From contig NC_061513.1 of assembly GCF_022539505.1 (NCBI RefSeq), positions 354,931,696 to 354,995,695 on the forward strand: DNA of 64,000 nt, read 5' to 3'. The stretch is from Lolium rigidum (Eukaryota; Streptophyta; Magnoliopsida; Poales; Poaceae). The notes beneath the pieces were generated by a model. That model searched no databases, was not told the DNA's origin, and saw only the letters and a list, made by a program, of their open reading frames with translations. Shown here piece by piece: positions 1 to 10,397 of the stretch. Both the position numbers and the translations under genes were made by a program. Every line of letters begins with the position of its first letter. Within the stretch, counting starts at the first letter, position 1.

Positions 1-47
1 TAATTAGTGGAGCTGAATTCTAACCTGTCAGCTTGTGGCTGTTGCAG

Positions 48-259
48 GGTTCAAGCATGGCCCGCTGAAGACGTGCTGCGGCGGCGGCGGGCCGTACAAC
101 TTCAACCCGGTGGCGAGCTGCGGCGTCCGGGGATCCAGCGTGTGCGCGGACCCGTCGGCGTACGCCAACTGGGACGGCGTGCACCTGACGGAGGCCGCCT
201 ACCGCGCCATCGCCGACAGCATCCTCCACGGCCCCTACACCAGCCCTAGGCTGCTCTGA
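48..259 (+). CDS. GDSL esterase/lipase, last exon (partial gene)
   Basis: This is the 3'-terminal exon of a plant GDSL-type serine esterase/lipase, a secreted hydrolase family acting on lipid or acyl-ester substrates. The exon follows a splice acceptor (ttgcag at 42-47) and stays open to a TGA at 257-259, about 70 residues. It has the family's C-terminal hallmarks: a cysteine-rich stretch ending in CCGGGGPYNFN, a CADPSAYANWDGVHLTEAAYR segment (family block V) with the catalytic Asp and His of DGVH, and a short tail. The nucleophile-serine block lies upstream of the window, so the whole gene cannot be judged. The high GC of this exon against AT-rich flanks is normal for grass genes. The exon looks intact. 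The family call is confident; the substrate and exact orthologue are unknown. Confidence 0.9.
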
Positions 260-1428
260 CCCTCAGCCCTGCAGTGTTCTTGGTTAAGCTAGTCGTGACT
301 TGGTGTGACTGATCTGTGTAATGGATACAACTGGAGTGAGCTAGGGGTGAAGTGTTCTACCACTTGAAATATGACTGCGCATTTCTGCGATTAATCGGTG
401 CCGGAGTACAGTAGAGGCAAGCAAAGGAAGTCTTGTTCCTCCCGACGGCAGCCGCAGTTAGTGTTCTGGGCCTATTCGTTGATTATTTTTACATGCGGTC
501 CAGTTGTATAATTTACAGGACCTCGGCTGGAAAGCCCAAGGTCACGCTGGGGCGCGTGGGCTCATCCAATCGCACGTGACGGGTGCTCCACACTGTTGCT
601 GGCGGCAATTTCTGTTTGACGCTTAGAGCGTCAAGTAGAAGTAGGGGCCAAATGCCTACCCCTTTTGTCTCCCGTATCGCATTACTGGCTCTGGTCCATT
701 TATTCCGCTCCTTTCCCTACAAGGAGTCAAGGACTATATGTTCCATTCTTGGCAAAAGACATGTCAACAAAACGGTTGAAACTAGTAGTGGATGATATGT
801 ATTATCCGACAATCGTATTTGATAAGCTAAAAATGAAATCCATCTAAAAAAATGAAATCCGAACATCCATGGAAACAGATATGGTAAATATCTGGATCCG
901 TTTGACAAAAACAAATACAAATGCTAATATGACAACACAATACAAAATACCGTACGAAATTACTGCTAAGAAACGTCATTGCTTTAACGATCAAGCTCAC
1001 TGTTGAGACTTTTTGTACACAGGATGACACGTACCTGTATATTTACATGTCCAACCTATTCTAATAAGTAGATTCACAAACTGATATTTCGAAAGTCATC
1101 CCACCCGATGATGACAAGTTAAAATGTTTATACTAAACTATTTTACTTTTCCATGACTCCTATACCATTATTGATATTTTAAACTTATTGATGCAACATT
1201 CCACATATTAGATTGCATATTAGTTTTAATTGTATCTAGATAAATGTAACGCACTATCAATATATTTAGTATATTTTAGTAAGATTATTTTTTTCTAAAT
1301 AACCTGAAACTACAAATATGAATTTCACTATGAATCTATGCAAACCAATATTTACTGTACAAAATACTTTCCACCTAAAGTATAGTGTGTTTGTAACTAT
1401 TGTTTCAATATAATATCTACAAAACTTA
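260..1428. other. Intergenic region and 3' UTR of the GDSL gene
   Basis: The first few hundred bases are probably the 3' UTR of the GDSL gene. From about 780 on the sequence is AT-rich with only short chance reading frames. I see no repeat termini or RNA gene here. It ends at the gtagg target duplication (1429-1433) of gypsy copy A. Confidence 0.6.
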
Positions 1429-1433
1429 GTAGG

Positions 1434-2568
1434 TGTTGGCGTCAGAAACCCCCTGGCGGGCAGAGACGGTCAGCACGGTAGAGCCGGGAACAACTAGGGC
1501 TGCGGCTGGCCCCAGTCCCTCAGAGCGACGGCCCGCAAAGCCTCCTGGTCGCACGTCCGATGTTTATCACAAGGGCGTGCCACCCGACCTATACACGGTC
1601 GAGGAAGGTGTGGATGATGCCTCGCTTAGTTTCTGCGGGGCACACACGTAAACGTTAAATACGAGCCTCGATCGGCTCTCGGGTTATCCCGTGAATCGGC
1701 TCAAAGAGCCGATCCACCCATGATTCAGACGGGGTGTCCGAATATATGGTGGTCCTGCTTGATCAAGGTAAAGCTAATGAGATCCACGACGATGTAGGGT
1801 TTTCACCGCATAATCGGATCATCCTACTCACGATTGGGCCTCGCGCTCGCGCACGGTGACCGTAAGCCGATCCTAGAGAGGGCCTAAAAACCAACACGAG
1901 GTTGATCCTCGGAACATCTTTTCTAGGGCTAGCAAACGCCACCCTACACGCCGCTGGATCCTCCAACCCTTTGTAAGGCCTAACTATTGCGGATGTTAAA
2001 CTAATCCTTGGTGAAACAAGGAGCAACCGTAACGGATCAGATCTACTAAACTATGATCAAGCGGGGTGCCGCCCCTACACCTAAGATAGGTGTAAGGGCG
2101 GCTAGATATGCAAGGGTTGCACTACGATAGCATATTATACGAAGAACAATGCTAACCCTAACATATCTAAGATAACTACGTTGCTCGCCATCAAAAAGGC
2201 TTCAGTACGAGCAACGCATGAATAACGTGATAGGCAGCATGGTGCTTACCGGTAGAAACCCTCGAGACGAAGGAGTTGGCGATGCGCCGAGATTTGTTTG
2301 TGGTTGAACGTTGGTTGTTGTTTATTCCATAAACCCTAGGTACATATTTATAGTCCAGGGGACTTTCTAATGTGGGCGTGCACTAACCGTGCACGGGTAA
2401 AACTCTATCTCCTAAACCGACACGTAAACTAACATGTTACAGATACAAGGGCAAACTAGCCCAAACTTTGCATGTAAGGCCGATTCACGTATTTCTTCCA
2501 TCTATATATTCTCTAAGTCCATCTTGATCGCGGCCCACCTCTGACTCGGTCAAATTCTGGTGATAACA
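1434..2568 (-). repeat. 3' LTR of gypsy copy A
   Basis: The repeat is 1135 bp. It contains a stem-loop (H2) at 2068-2102 with arms gccgccc(c/t)tacacc and ggtgtaagggcggc. A TATA-like tataaata lies in the region around 2345-2355 on the minus strand. The second palindrome (H1) seen at 8008-8042 in the partner LTR is missing: near 2238-2245 the sequence goes straight from taggca to gcatgg, as expected if the hairpin was deleted between short ggca repeats. Confidence 0.93.
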
Positions 2569-2603
2569 CATGCCCCCTGGTTTTGGAAATGACATTTCCA
2601 AAA
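2569..2603 (-). other. Polypurine tract and adjacent palindrome, copy A
   Basis: Read on the minus strand, the purine-rich accagggggcatg sits directly before the 3' LTR and is the likely plus-strand primer. It is preceded by a near-perfect palindrome at 2581-2603, with arms ttttggaaatg and catttccaaaa. The same arrangement recurs at 33444-33479 and 46208-46243. Confidence 0.75.
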
Positions 2604-2762
2604 TCATCATGCTTTCTTTCGTCGGGTCATGTCGTAGCAGAGCAGAACTGTTGCAGCATCCTTCATCATGACACTTTGTCTTTCCCACTTCTCTGTGAAA
2701 TTTGATAGCCCTAGCATCACTTCCTCGGAAACTACAGTGGCATTGAATCTCCACTAGGCTCC

Positions 2763-2775
2763 TCATTATTTAACC
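2763..2775 (+). promoter_or_regulatory. TATA-like element of the antisense gene, copy A
   Basis: The word cattatttaacc lies about 85 bases upstream of the antisense gene's ATG at 2854. The same word, at a similar distance, precedes the equivalent genes of copies B (33270-33282) and C (46034-46047), where little else in the leader is strictly kept. Promoter function is inferred. Confidence 0.5.
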
Positions 2776-2853
2776 ATGCCAATTGACTAGTCCTCTTCAT
2801 CCCCTTCCTCTGCTCTAGCGGTCGGCACCAAAAAACCCTCTCCTCCTGTAGCA

Positions 2854-3288
2854 ATGTCTTCCTCTTCCTACTCCGCTTCAGGCCTCTCTCTCCAATCGTC
2901 GCCGAAGAACAAGGAAGAGGACGATCCCCGCTCCGGGGCGAACCCCATCTCCTCTGACCAGGAGAAGAAAGAAGGAGGAGCGGAGAGGGCTAAGGCCTCC
3001 CCCTCCGCCAGGCTTCCGCCGAAGAAGCGCTCCCGCATGTGGGCGGACAGCGAGGACGACGATAACGACGAGGAAGAAGAAGATGAGGAGGAGGAAGAAG
3101 ATTCCTCCTCCTCCGCTGGATATCCTCCAACGAAGCGCTTCCGCAGCTGGGCGGATAGCGAGGATGATGATGATGACGAGGAGGAGGAGGAAGCTCCAGC
3201 CGACGGCTGGGGCAGCAGCGGCGAGGAGCTTCCTGGGAGCAGCGCCGACGACCTCGACGACGGCGATGATGAGGACAGCGACGACTAG
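2854..3288 (+). CDS. Antisense acidic protein of the gypsy element (copy A)
   Basis: This is a complete 144-residue frame on the strand opposite gag, just inside the 3' LTR. The product starts with a serine-rich stretch (MSSSSYSAS) and then has a lysine- and arginine-containing middle. It carries two copies of a unit PP(K/T)KR(S/F)R(M/S)WADSEDD, at about residues 51-67 and 91-108, each followed by long Glu/Asp runs, and it ends DDGDDEDSDD. The basic KKRSR and TKRFR patches could be nuclear-localisation signals, and the acidic runs suggest a histone- or DNA-mimic-like or activating protein. These roles are inference only. Homologous but frameshifted genes lie at the same place in copies B and C. 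Extra antisense frames between pol and the 3' LTR are known in Tat-lineage elements, with unknown function. This is the only intact version in the window. Confidence 0.72.
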   Translation: MSSSSYSASGLSLQSSPKNKEEDDPRSGANPISSDQEKKEGGAERAKASPSARLPPKKRSRMWADSEDDDNDEEEEDEEEEEDSSSSAGYPPTKRFRSWADSEDDDDDEEEEEAPADGWGSSGEELPGSSADDLDDGDDEDSDD

Positions 3289-4373
3289 TAGAGTAGGACC
3301 AGTAGTAGCAGTGCACTAGGCACCAGATCCCTCTTTTGAGAGCCATCGGCTCTTCTTGTAAAGCCGCTCCTTTGAATTAATGAGAATTGTTCTCTCAATT
3401 CCTTCTTCCATTAATCCAATTTCCTTCCTTCCGCTTGCCACACCAAGACCGATAGCAACGAATCGGATTATTGTGTTTTTTCTTGACCGTGGTATTTTGC
3501 AGTCCCGCAGCCGATGACCTTTCATCGGCCAATTTGAGAAACCAGTCTCCTTCCTTTTCTTGCAGTACCAGCACGGTCCAACCCTCGTACAAGACGATGG
3601 CTTTTTCTTCCCAGATCCTCTCTGAGGAGATCACGATGCAGTGTCAGCCAATGTAACTCCAATCGGCTCCTTAATAGAGCATCTACCGAGCCTGTTGCCC
3701 CCGAGTCTCGGCCAAGGCAAAACGAGAGAAGAGGATGCGCAAATTAGCTGAATGGGCCTGGGCTTGATCATGCAGAGCCAGCCGATTTGAACACAAATCG
3801 GCTCCCCAGGGCAGAGAGCCTTCAAGGTGAGCTGCCCCCCGGGTTTCTTCAGACCGCCTCTAGCGCCTTGTTGACTAGATCGGCTCCCTTCCTTTGGTGG
3901 ATCTGAGGCAACCCATCCTTGACCTGATCTTCGTGGTCTGCTTACTTCCCCATTACACCCCTTGAGTCGATGGCCATGCACCGGCTTTCATATCCTCAAG
4001 TCGATGTCTGCTGCATCGGCTGTGCTCGAAAATTTTCGAATTTTTTGAATTTTTTTTACGGCCGATTTATGCATCGGCCCCCATGCTTTAATACCCATCA
4101 CCAAAGGATGAGACACTTCTACTGCATATCCTCGTGTTTTATCCACCTGGGTGCCCCCCCGAGCCGATTCTGTCAAGAGAATTGATGGTATCGGCTCTGT
4201 TGGATAACATGTTGAACCCAGGCGGAACGGATGGTGAGGATAATTTTGGCCGATTGCTGGAATCGGCCTCCACATTGCTTGCTCGGTGAAGGTTTTGTAA
4301 TGTCCCTTCATAAATCTTTTGGGGCCGATCACAAGGATCAGCCTCGCCGCGTTTGCTCATTGGCGTACTCTTG
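3289..4373. other. Spacer of gypsy copy A rich in AGCCGAT/ATCGGCT palindromes
   Basis: No convincing gene is present between the antisense gene and the end of gag. The stretch is dense in gccgat and atcggc words, often facing each other as short imperfect hairpins, for example around 3515-3535, 3780-3800, 3963-4020, 4170-4195 and 4248-4268. Matching spacers occur in copies B (24154-24693) and C (44439-45535). The part near 4248-4290 resembles the pre-RT linker of copy B at about 20820-20880, so the spacer may be a remnant of lost pol sequence. Confidence 0.6.
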
Positions 4374-7147
4374 CTACTCGTTCAGGCCGGTAGATAAAAC
4401 CAGCCCAATCTCTGACTTTACCGTATTGGTGCGCTTGCCGTCGTCCACCTTGAGTGCATCGGGCAAACGTGGAGCACTAAGCTTCGTCGGAAGAACGAGC
4501 ACCATGTTTGTGCCAGCCGATGTTTCATCATCGGCTTTCCTTTGCTTGGGGCGCCACTCTTTTCTTTGTGGACGACCCTCTTCATCCAGGGTTCGCTGAA
4601 CTTTCGCAGCTAGATCAGGCCTTGCCTTCCTCAATGTATGCAAGTATAACCTCTCGGCTTCCTCCAGGCCGCGCAATCGCTGAACCCTGCGTTTCTGGGA
4701 ACGGCTGAGTCCGTCAGGGCACCACCTTGGCCGGTGGTACTGTCTTCTTCTTCTTCTTGTCCCTCGTTTTCTGAATCCTCGAGATCTTCCCATAGAGGGG
4801 ACTCAGCGCGTTTGCTTTGTGGTGGGAGAGGCCCTAAGCGCTCGAACACGGACAAATTGGCTGCCTCCTTCTTCTTCCGGTTGCATTCTGGGCAATTGCC
4901 GATTGTTGGCAATCGGCTCATTCCTGAATCCCAGCAGTGTCTGAAGAAGGGACAATCCCAGTGCCTGTCCTCGTTGTCCCGCTCCCTTGCCTTTTCGTTG
5001 GCACAACGTTCGTGCTCCTCCTCATCACGATTATGCCGACGATGTCTTCTGGCTTCTCTAGCCAGACGATCTCTTTCATCATCATTGCTGGACCGTCGGC
5101 GTTGGTCATACTGACTCACATACTTGTTGAGGAGGTGATCAGAGAGAGGTCGCTGATATCTTATGTTCTTCACTTCTCCCTCTGTTACGTAGCGCTTGCC
5201 ATCTTGGCGGAGCTGATCGCACGGAGCGGCTTCCTCTATATCTTTGCTATGAGAGCAGCTGCCCTCATCTCCATCCTTGCCAGCGTGGTGTCCAGATCCT
5301 ACCATGTTGATACTGAACGAAGACCCTGGCTGGCAACCTTCGTGGTAAGTATACTCCACCATGTTAACGGCGGGGAAAGGGTGTGTGTCGACCTTCATGG
5401 CGTATCGGTTAAAAATCAACCGCCCATTTTCTATCGCCATTTGGATCTGCTGCCGCCACACCCCGCGGTCGTTGGTGGTGTGGGAGAACGTGTTATGCCA
5501 TTTGCGGTATGGCTTTCCATTCAGCTCCTGCACCGTGGGGATCTTGTGGCCTTCGGGTACCTTTATATGCTTCTCCGTGAGCAAGAGATCGAAAATCTGC
5601 TCAGTTTTGGTCACGTCGAAGCCGAACCCTTTTGAGGGCACTTGTGGCTTTACCCACTTACAGGACACGGGGTTTGTCGCCCGAGTCCATTCAGCTACTG
5701 CTACCTCCTGATCTCCCATAGCGCCTTCATCTTCGTCTGCCTCAACCAGGACCACCGCACGCTTGAATTTGTCCTGGTAAACATCTGGGTGGCGCTGTTC
5801 ATATGCTGATAGCTTCTGCACCATGTGCGCCAACGAAGGGTAGTCTGCTTGGGAGGCCACGTCCTTAATAGATGACGAGAGACCCACCACCGCCAACTCG
5901 ACTGCTTCTTTTTCGCTTACGTGAACCGAAAAGCATCGGTTCCTAATGGTCCTGAAGCGCTGGATGTATTCTGCCACGGTTTCCCCGCGCTTCTGTCGTA
6001 CTTGAGCAAGATCGGCAATACCAGCCTCGGAAGCTTCTGAGTGATACTGAAGGTGGAACTGCTCTTCCAACTGCTTCCAAGTCCGGACTGAGTTCGGTGG
6101 CAGCAATGTGTACCACCCGAAAGCCGATCCTATGAGGGACTGTGAGAAGAACCTCACACGCAGCTCGTCTGACACCGAGATAGTGCCCAGCTGTGCCAAA
6201 TATCGGCTCACATGCTCGATGGAGCTGGAACCATCTGATCCACTAAACTTTGTGAAGTCCGGGAGCCGATATTTGGGTGGTAGCGGGATCAGTTCGTAGT
6301 CGTTGGGGTATGGCTTGGTGTAGCCGAACGTCTTCCTTTTCGGCATCATGCCAAACTGATCTTTCAGGATTGCACAAATCTGATCCGCTGTGATGGCTGA
6401 AGGTGTCGAACCCTGAAGATTCGCCGGGGTGGCATACTTAACCAGCCATGCTTGCTTTTCCGGTTCTGAGCCAACTGCAGGAGCTGGGCTCTGGAGGTTT
6501 GTCGGAGTGGCGTATTTAGCTAGCCACGATTGCTTCTCAGGATCGGCTCCTGACGTTCCTCCTGCCGTCCCAGAGGCCCCTGATATTGCGGCTTGGTTCG
6601 AGAGTGCCCAGGTGTTGCCGTCCGGTACGTACGCGCACGCGTATCCGTGCGGGATCTCCTTGGGTGCCTCGGGTAGGAATTGGTAGTCACTAGGATCACC
6701 ACCAATCTTGTAGACGACGTATGCCGATGAGTTCGGCAGTTCCGGTGCTGCCCATGCGAACGGCTGGGGCTGGAGTGGCATCTCTCCTTTGAAAGTCCCC
6801 GCAGCCGGTCCCGACGGAGAATACCGGTGGCTCATGATTTCCTGGACGACGCGCGAGCGACACGCTCCAAAGTGTTCACCGGGCTCTCGGAGTGGCGGTG
6901 CGGCGAATGAGCCACCATGTAGTTGATCTCCTCGCCGCAGCCGACCTGGTGCGTTCTTCGACGGTGCGGACAGGTCCACTCCATCGAGTGCGCCTTCGGG
7001 TGTGAAACCCTTCCACCCGACGCCATGGGAGCGGGTTCGGTGGAAAGAGCCGATGAGTTCGGCTTCGAGGACTGCCTTGATTTCGTCATGCTTCTTCTTG
7101 AGCTCATCAGGCAGATCCTCGTACTTGACCGGAGTGTCTTCCGCCAT
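4374..7147 (-). pseudogene. Gag polyprotein of gypsy copy A, nearly intact
   Basis: Gag forms the capsid of the retrotransposon particle. The ATG at 7147 (start MAEDTPVKYE) was chosen because the same position opens gag in copies B, C and D. The first frame is open for about 838 residues, to 4631. Homology then continues in another frame (RPRWCPDGLSRSQKRRVQRLR onwards) down to 4374, so one frameshift near 4740-4790 separates the basic C-terminal part. Visible features: a duplicated WLxKYATPxNLQ unit at about residues 208-219 and 235-246, the retrotransposon gag domain at about 300-420 (FGWYTLLPPNS, TVAEYIQRFR), an Arg/Glu-rich region, and a cysteine cluster (CPFFRHC ... CPEC) that may bind zinc. 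The frame ends LVLSTGLNE with no protease after it. In autonomous relatives a protease would follow. Confidence 0.85.
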
Positions 7148-7185
7148 CTCGGATGCAGACGGCGATGTGGTGGATGTCGAAGGTC

Positions 7186-7208
7186 GTCCCACCGGGCGTG
7201 CCAGAATG
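7186..7208 (-). other. Primer-binding-site candidate, copy A
   Basis: On the minus strand the 5' LTR end is followed by cattc and then tggcacgcccggtgggac. A TGG start a few bases past the LTR is the usual primer-site pattern. I do not assign the tRNA. Copy D has the same sequence at 62481-62498. In copies B and C the first T is not present (cggcac and acggcac). Confidence 0.6.
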
Positions 7209-8371
7209 TGTTGACGTCGAAACCCCCGGCGGGCAGAGACGATCGGCACGGTAGAGCCGGGAACAACTAGGGCTGCGGCTGGCCCCGGTCCCTCGGAGCG
7301 ACGGCCCGCAAAGCCTCCTCGGTCGCACGTCCGATGTTTATCACAAGGGCGTGCCACCCGACCTATACCTGGTCGGGAAGGTGTGGATGATGCCTCGCTT
7401 AGTTTCCTGCAGGGCACACACGTAAACGTTAAATACGAGCCTCGATCGGCTCTCGGGTTATCCCGTGAATCGGCTCAAAGAGCCGATCCACCCATGATTC
7501 AGACGGGGTGTCCGAATATATGGTGGTCCTGCTTGATCAAGGTAAAGCTAATGAGATCCACGACGATGTAGGGTTTTCACCGCATAATCGGATCATCCTA
7601 CTCACGATTGGGCCTCGCGCACGGTGACCGTAAGCCGATCCTAGAGAGGGCCTAAAAACCAACACGAGGTTGATCCTCGGAACATCCTTTCTAGGGCTAG
7701 CAAACGCCACCCTACACGCCGCTGGATCCTCCAACCCTTTGTAAGGCCTAACTATTGCGGATGTTAAACTAATCCTTGGTGAAACAAGGAGCAACCGTAA
7801 CGGATCAGATCTACTAAACTATGATCAAGCGGGGTGCCGCCCCTACACCTAAGATAGGTGTAAGGGCGGCTAGATATGCAAGGGTTGCACTACGATAGCA
7901 TATTATACGAAGAACAATGCTAACCCTAACATATCTAAGATAACTACGTTGCTCGCCATAAAAAAGGCTTCAGTACGAGCAACGCATGAACAACGTGATA
8001 GGCATTGTGCTGCCTAGATCGCAAGATGCGATCTAGGCAGCATGGTGCTTACCGGTAGAAACCCTCGAGACGAAGGAGTTGGCGATGCGCCGAGATTTGT
8101 TTGTGGTTGAACGTTGGTTGTTGTTTATTCCATAAACCCGAGGTACATATTTATAGTCCAGGGGACTTTCTAATGTGGGCGTGCACTAACCGTGCACGGG
8201 TAAAACTCTATCTCCTAAACCGACACGTAAACTAACATGTTACAGATACAAGGGCAAACTAGCCCAAACTTTGCATGTAAGGCCGATTCACGTATTTCTT
8301 CCATCTATATATTCTCTAAGTCCATCTTGATCGCGGCCCACCTCTGACTCGGTCAAATTCTGGTGATAACA
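7209..8371 (-). repeat. 5' LTR of gypsy copy A
   Basis: The repeat is 1163 bp and is the best reference LTR of this element because both palindromes are present: H2 at 7836-7870 and H1 at 8008-8042 (arms tgctgcctagatcgca and tgcgatctaggcagca with a three-base loop). On the minus strand a TATA box (ctataaata, about 8149-8158) is followed some 20 bases later by an aataaac polyadenylation-like word, so promoter and RNA 3'-end signals are close together. Confidence 0.93.
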
Positions 8372-8376
8372 GTAGG

Positions 8377-9091
8377 ATATTTTAGAGTGTGAACAATGAC
8401 TAATAATAATCGAGGTTTCTAGAGTACACGAAAGTGTAATTAATTAGATAGTTTCGGATCAGATGAAGTTCCAATTGGTTTTTTCCTGATTGTCATGCGC
8501 CACTCTTTGTTGGCAGGTCAGACATGTCTCTAATTATATCTTCTGGATTTTCTATTGTTAGTTTGATTTTATTTTGATCATTTATGACTGTGTCACTAGT
8601 TCTTGTATAGAGTTGGTTTGTGCACGTACAATTTGCTATATTGGATGGATGCTACTAACTGTGGTGACATCGTTGATTCTATGTCACCGGATGGTGTTGA
8701 CATCGGCTACTTTTTGGTTGGGCTTGCTTGACGTGTGTTAGACTCATCCTCCTACATGTGGGGCCTCCTCTTTGTCTCCGTCGAGGAGAGAAAAGAAACA
8801 TATATTTCTTTTTCTCACATGTGGGTCTCACCAGTTTGCCCCATCAGCAGCGATGATAAAATGATCAATAAAGTTTATCCAAGCCTGACCTATGCAACAT
8901 TGCGAGTACTCTGGGCATGCCAAGCGGAGCGCGACAACATCCAAGCTTACCTTCCAAATGGATTTCAACTAGAGTCTATTCCAAATTCCTATGATTCTAT
9001 AGTGAGTAGGTGCCCCAAGGTATCTAAAAGAAAGCAAACATGATCCACACCCAAAAAAATTCTTACATTGTCGCTCCTCATCATTTTCTTT
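8377..9091. other. Intergenic sequence, nothing recognised
   Basis: This is unique-looking AT-rich DNA downstream of copy A. A 102-codon open frame at 8735-9043 has no motif I recognise and is probably chance. Confidence 0.5.
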
Positions 9092-9330
9092 TCAAAGGAA
9101 AATATCAATTTTATGACCATTAATAAGCCCAAATAATTGTTTAAATATGCATAAGATTAGTTTCATGTTGCCGTCCAATAACTCACGCTCCATGAAAAGT
9201 ATTGTATTATCTGCATATTGTAACATGGATACTACCCCTTTAACTAAATGAGGGATCCGTCCTCCAACTTGGTCTTCCTTCTTTGCTTTTGCAATAAGAA
9301 TAACCAATATATATGCAGCAATTCTAAAAA
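9092..9330 (-). pseudogene. LINE reverse-transcriptase fragment
   Basis: The minus strand encodes a short piece of a non-LTR reverse transcriptase: VGGRIPHLVKGVVSMLQYADNTILFM, then MKLILCIFKQLFGLINGHKIDIF. The catalytic YADD box reads YADN and the flanks lack the rest of the enzyme, so this is a dead remnant. It lies downstream, in minus-strand sense, of a separate LINE C-terminal piece at 9736-10390. That order is the reverse of an intact ORF2. Confidence 0.7.
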
Positions 9331-9735
9331 AACATAGGGGATAATGGGTCTACCTATCTTAGCCCTTTTTTAGTTTGGAAATAGTGACCAATGTCACCAT
9401 TAGCCCTTATTTCCACACTTCCACCCTGCAAAAAATAAAATCTTCAGCCCATGCACATCACAGTACATATATTCTCTAAAAGAAATGCAATGTCCAATAA
9501 CCACGAAGAAATGCAACGTCCAATAACCCTTTAACAAAGTGCTGATATTCTCTAAAAGAAATGCAACGTCCAATAACCACGAAGAAATGCTTAGTTCACC
9601 TCAATGAATATGTCCCATGTGTATATTAAGAAAGAAAGGGGAACCTTGCAGTTTGTGTACAGTACAGATGAGTACATGTATGAACACACGACCCACCCGA
9701 CCTTACCAATAGAAAAGAACACCACCGCTCAAAAA
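9331..9735. other. Gap between two LINE fragments
   Basis: No gene is seen. A short unit (ctctaaaagaaatgcaacgtccaataacc) recurs two to three times between about 9475 and 9575 as a local direct repeat. Confidence 0.5.
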
Positions 9736-10390
9736 CACAGATAAACTGACAGAGCAAACACGTACACAGTAAAGTGATCCTTGCTTGCTATCGCCCACAA
9801 TCTAGCTTCCAGCTGGATATGATCGATAAACTGAAGCATAGGTTTGTAGTTTTTGTCAAACACCCGGCTGTTCGTTTCTCTCCGGATCAACCAAGAGATT
9901 AGGACGACCCTTGTTGCCACCATAATTTAAGGCTTAGGTTACCGACAGTGATAGCCTCAATGAAACCAGCCCACGTCATTTTCCAATCTATGTTGACCAC
10001 TGCGCATACGATGAACATATGTTGCCGAAGACACATCTCTTGTTGTGAGGAAGACCTCGTTTTGCAAGTCTGTTAGTTGTCCATACATGTTCTCTGACGA
10101 ATAACCAAACTGCAATTTTGCAACGTAATGGCTCCCAAGATCTCCATATTTCTCTAGCCATGTCACACTGTGTCGTGAACGTGTAGTGTGCCATGTACAC
10201 CGATTTATATGTGAAGGACCCATTGCCGTTCCGTGTCCAGGTCCATACATCATAGGTGTCATGGTTTAGGTGCATATTAGTGAGCTCTTCTGAAATGGCA
10301 ACGACCTGCATAAATCCATGAATGTTCATTGGTTTCTTAATGTCATCAATCCATGCACGGTTGACGACCGCCGCCACAGCTTTTCTTACT
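9736..10390 (-). pseudogene. LINE ORF2 C-terminal fragment (zf-RVT type)
   Basis: The minus strand carries the C-terminal zinc-finger-like region that follows reverse transcriptase in plant L1-type LINEs. Matches include DVWTWTRNGNGSFTYKSVYMAH, WRSWEPLRCKIAVWLFVRE, TTNRLAKRGLPHNKRC and, in another frame nearer 9730-9920, the tail VVLISWLIRRETNSRVFD. Several frame changes separate these blocks and no upstream RT is attached. It is a decayed fragment, not a host gene. Confidence 0.75.
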
Positions 10391-10397
10391 TCAGTAA

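Larger units (their letters stand above)
1434..8371 (-). mobile_element. Ty3-gypsy (Tat-like) LTR retrotransposon, copy A, gag-only
   Basis: This is a complete LTR element on the minus strand, flanked by a perfect 5-bp duplication, gtagg at 1429-1433 and 8372-8376. The LTRs (3' LTR 1434-2568, 5' LTR 7209-8371) start with TGTTATCACC and end in CAACA or CCAACA in element orientation. The internal part is only about 4.6 kb and holds gag, a non-coding spacer and an acidic gene on the opposite strand. No protease, reverse transcriptase or integrase is present, so this copy would depend on enzymes supplied in trans. The LTRs differ by eye in few places, mainly loss of a palindrome from the left LTR and an extra cgctcg there, which suggests a fairly recent insertion. 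The Tat-lineage placement is borrowed from related copy B. Confidence 0.93.

Noticed and set aside
4937..5635. Long plus-strand frame with membrane-like segments
   Set aside because: It is the antisense shadow of gag in copy A; the hydrophobic look comes from reverse-reading Arg/Glu-rich codons. The same shadow appears at 39863-40270.
8735..9043. 102-codon open frame
   Set aside because: No recognisable domain and no promoter; probably chance.
9988..10377. Possible host gene on the minus strand
   Set aside because: Matches the C-terminal zinc-binding part of LINE ORF2, with frame breaks.
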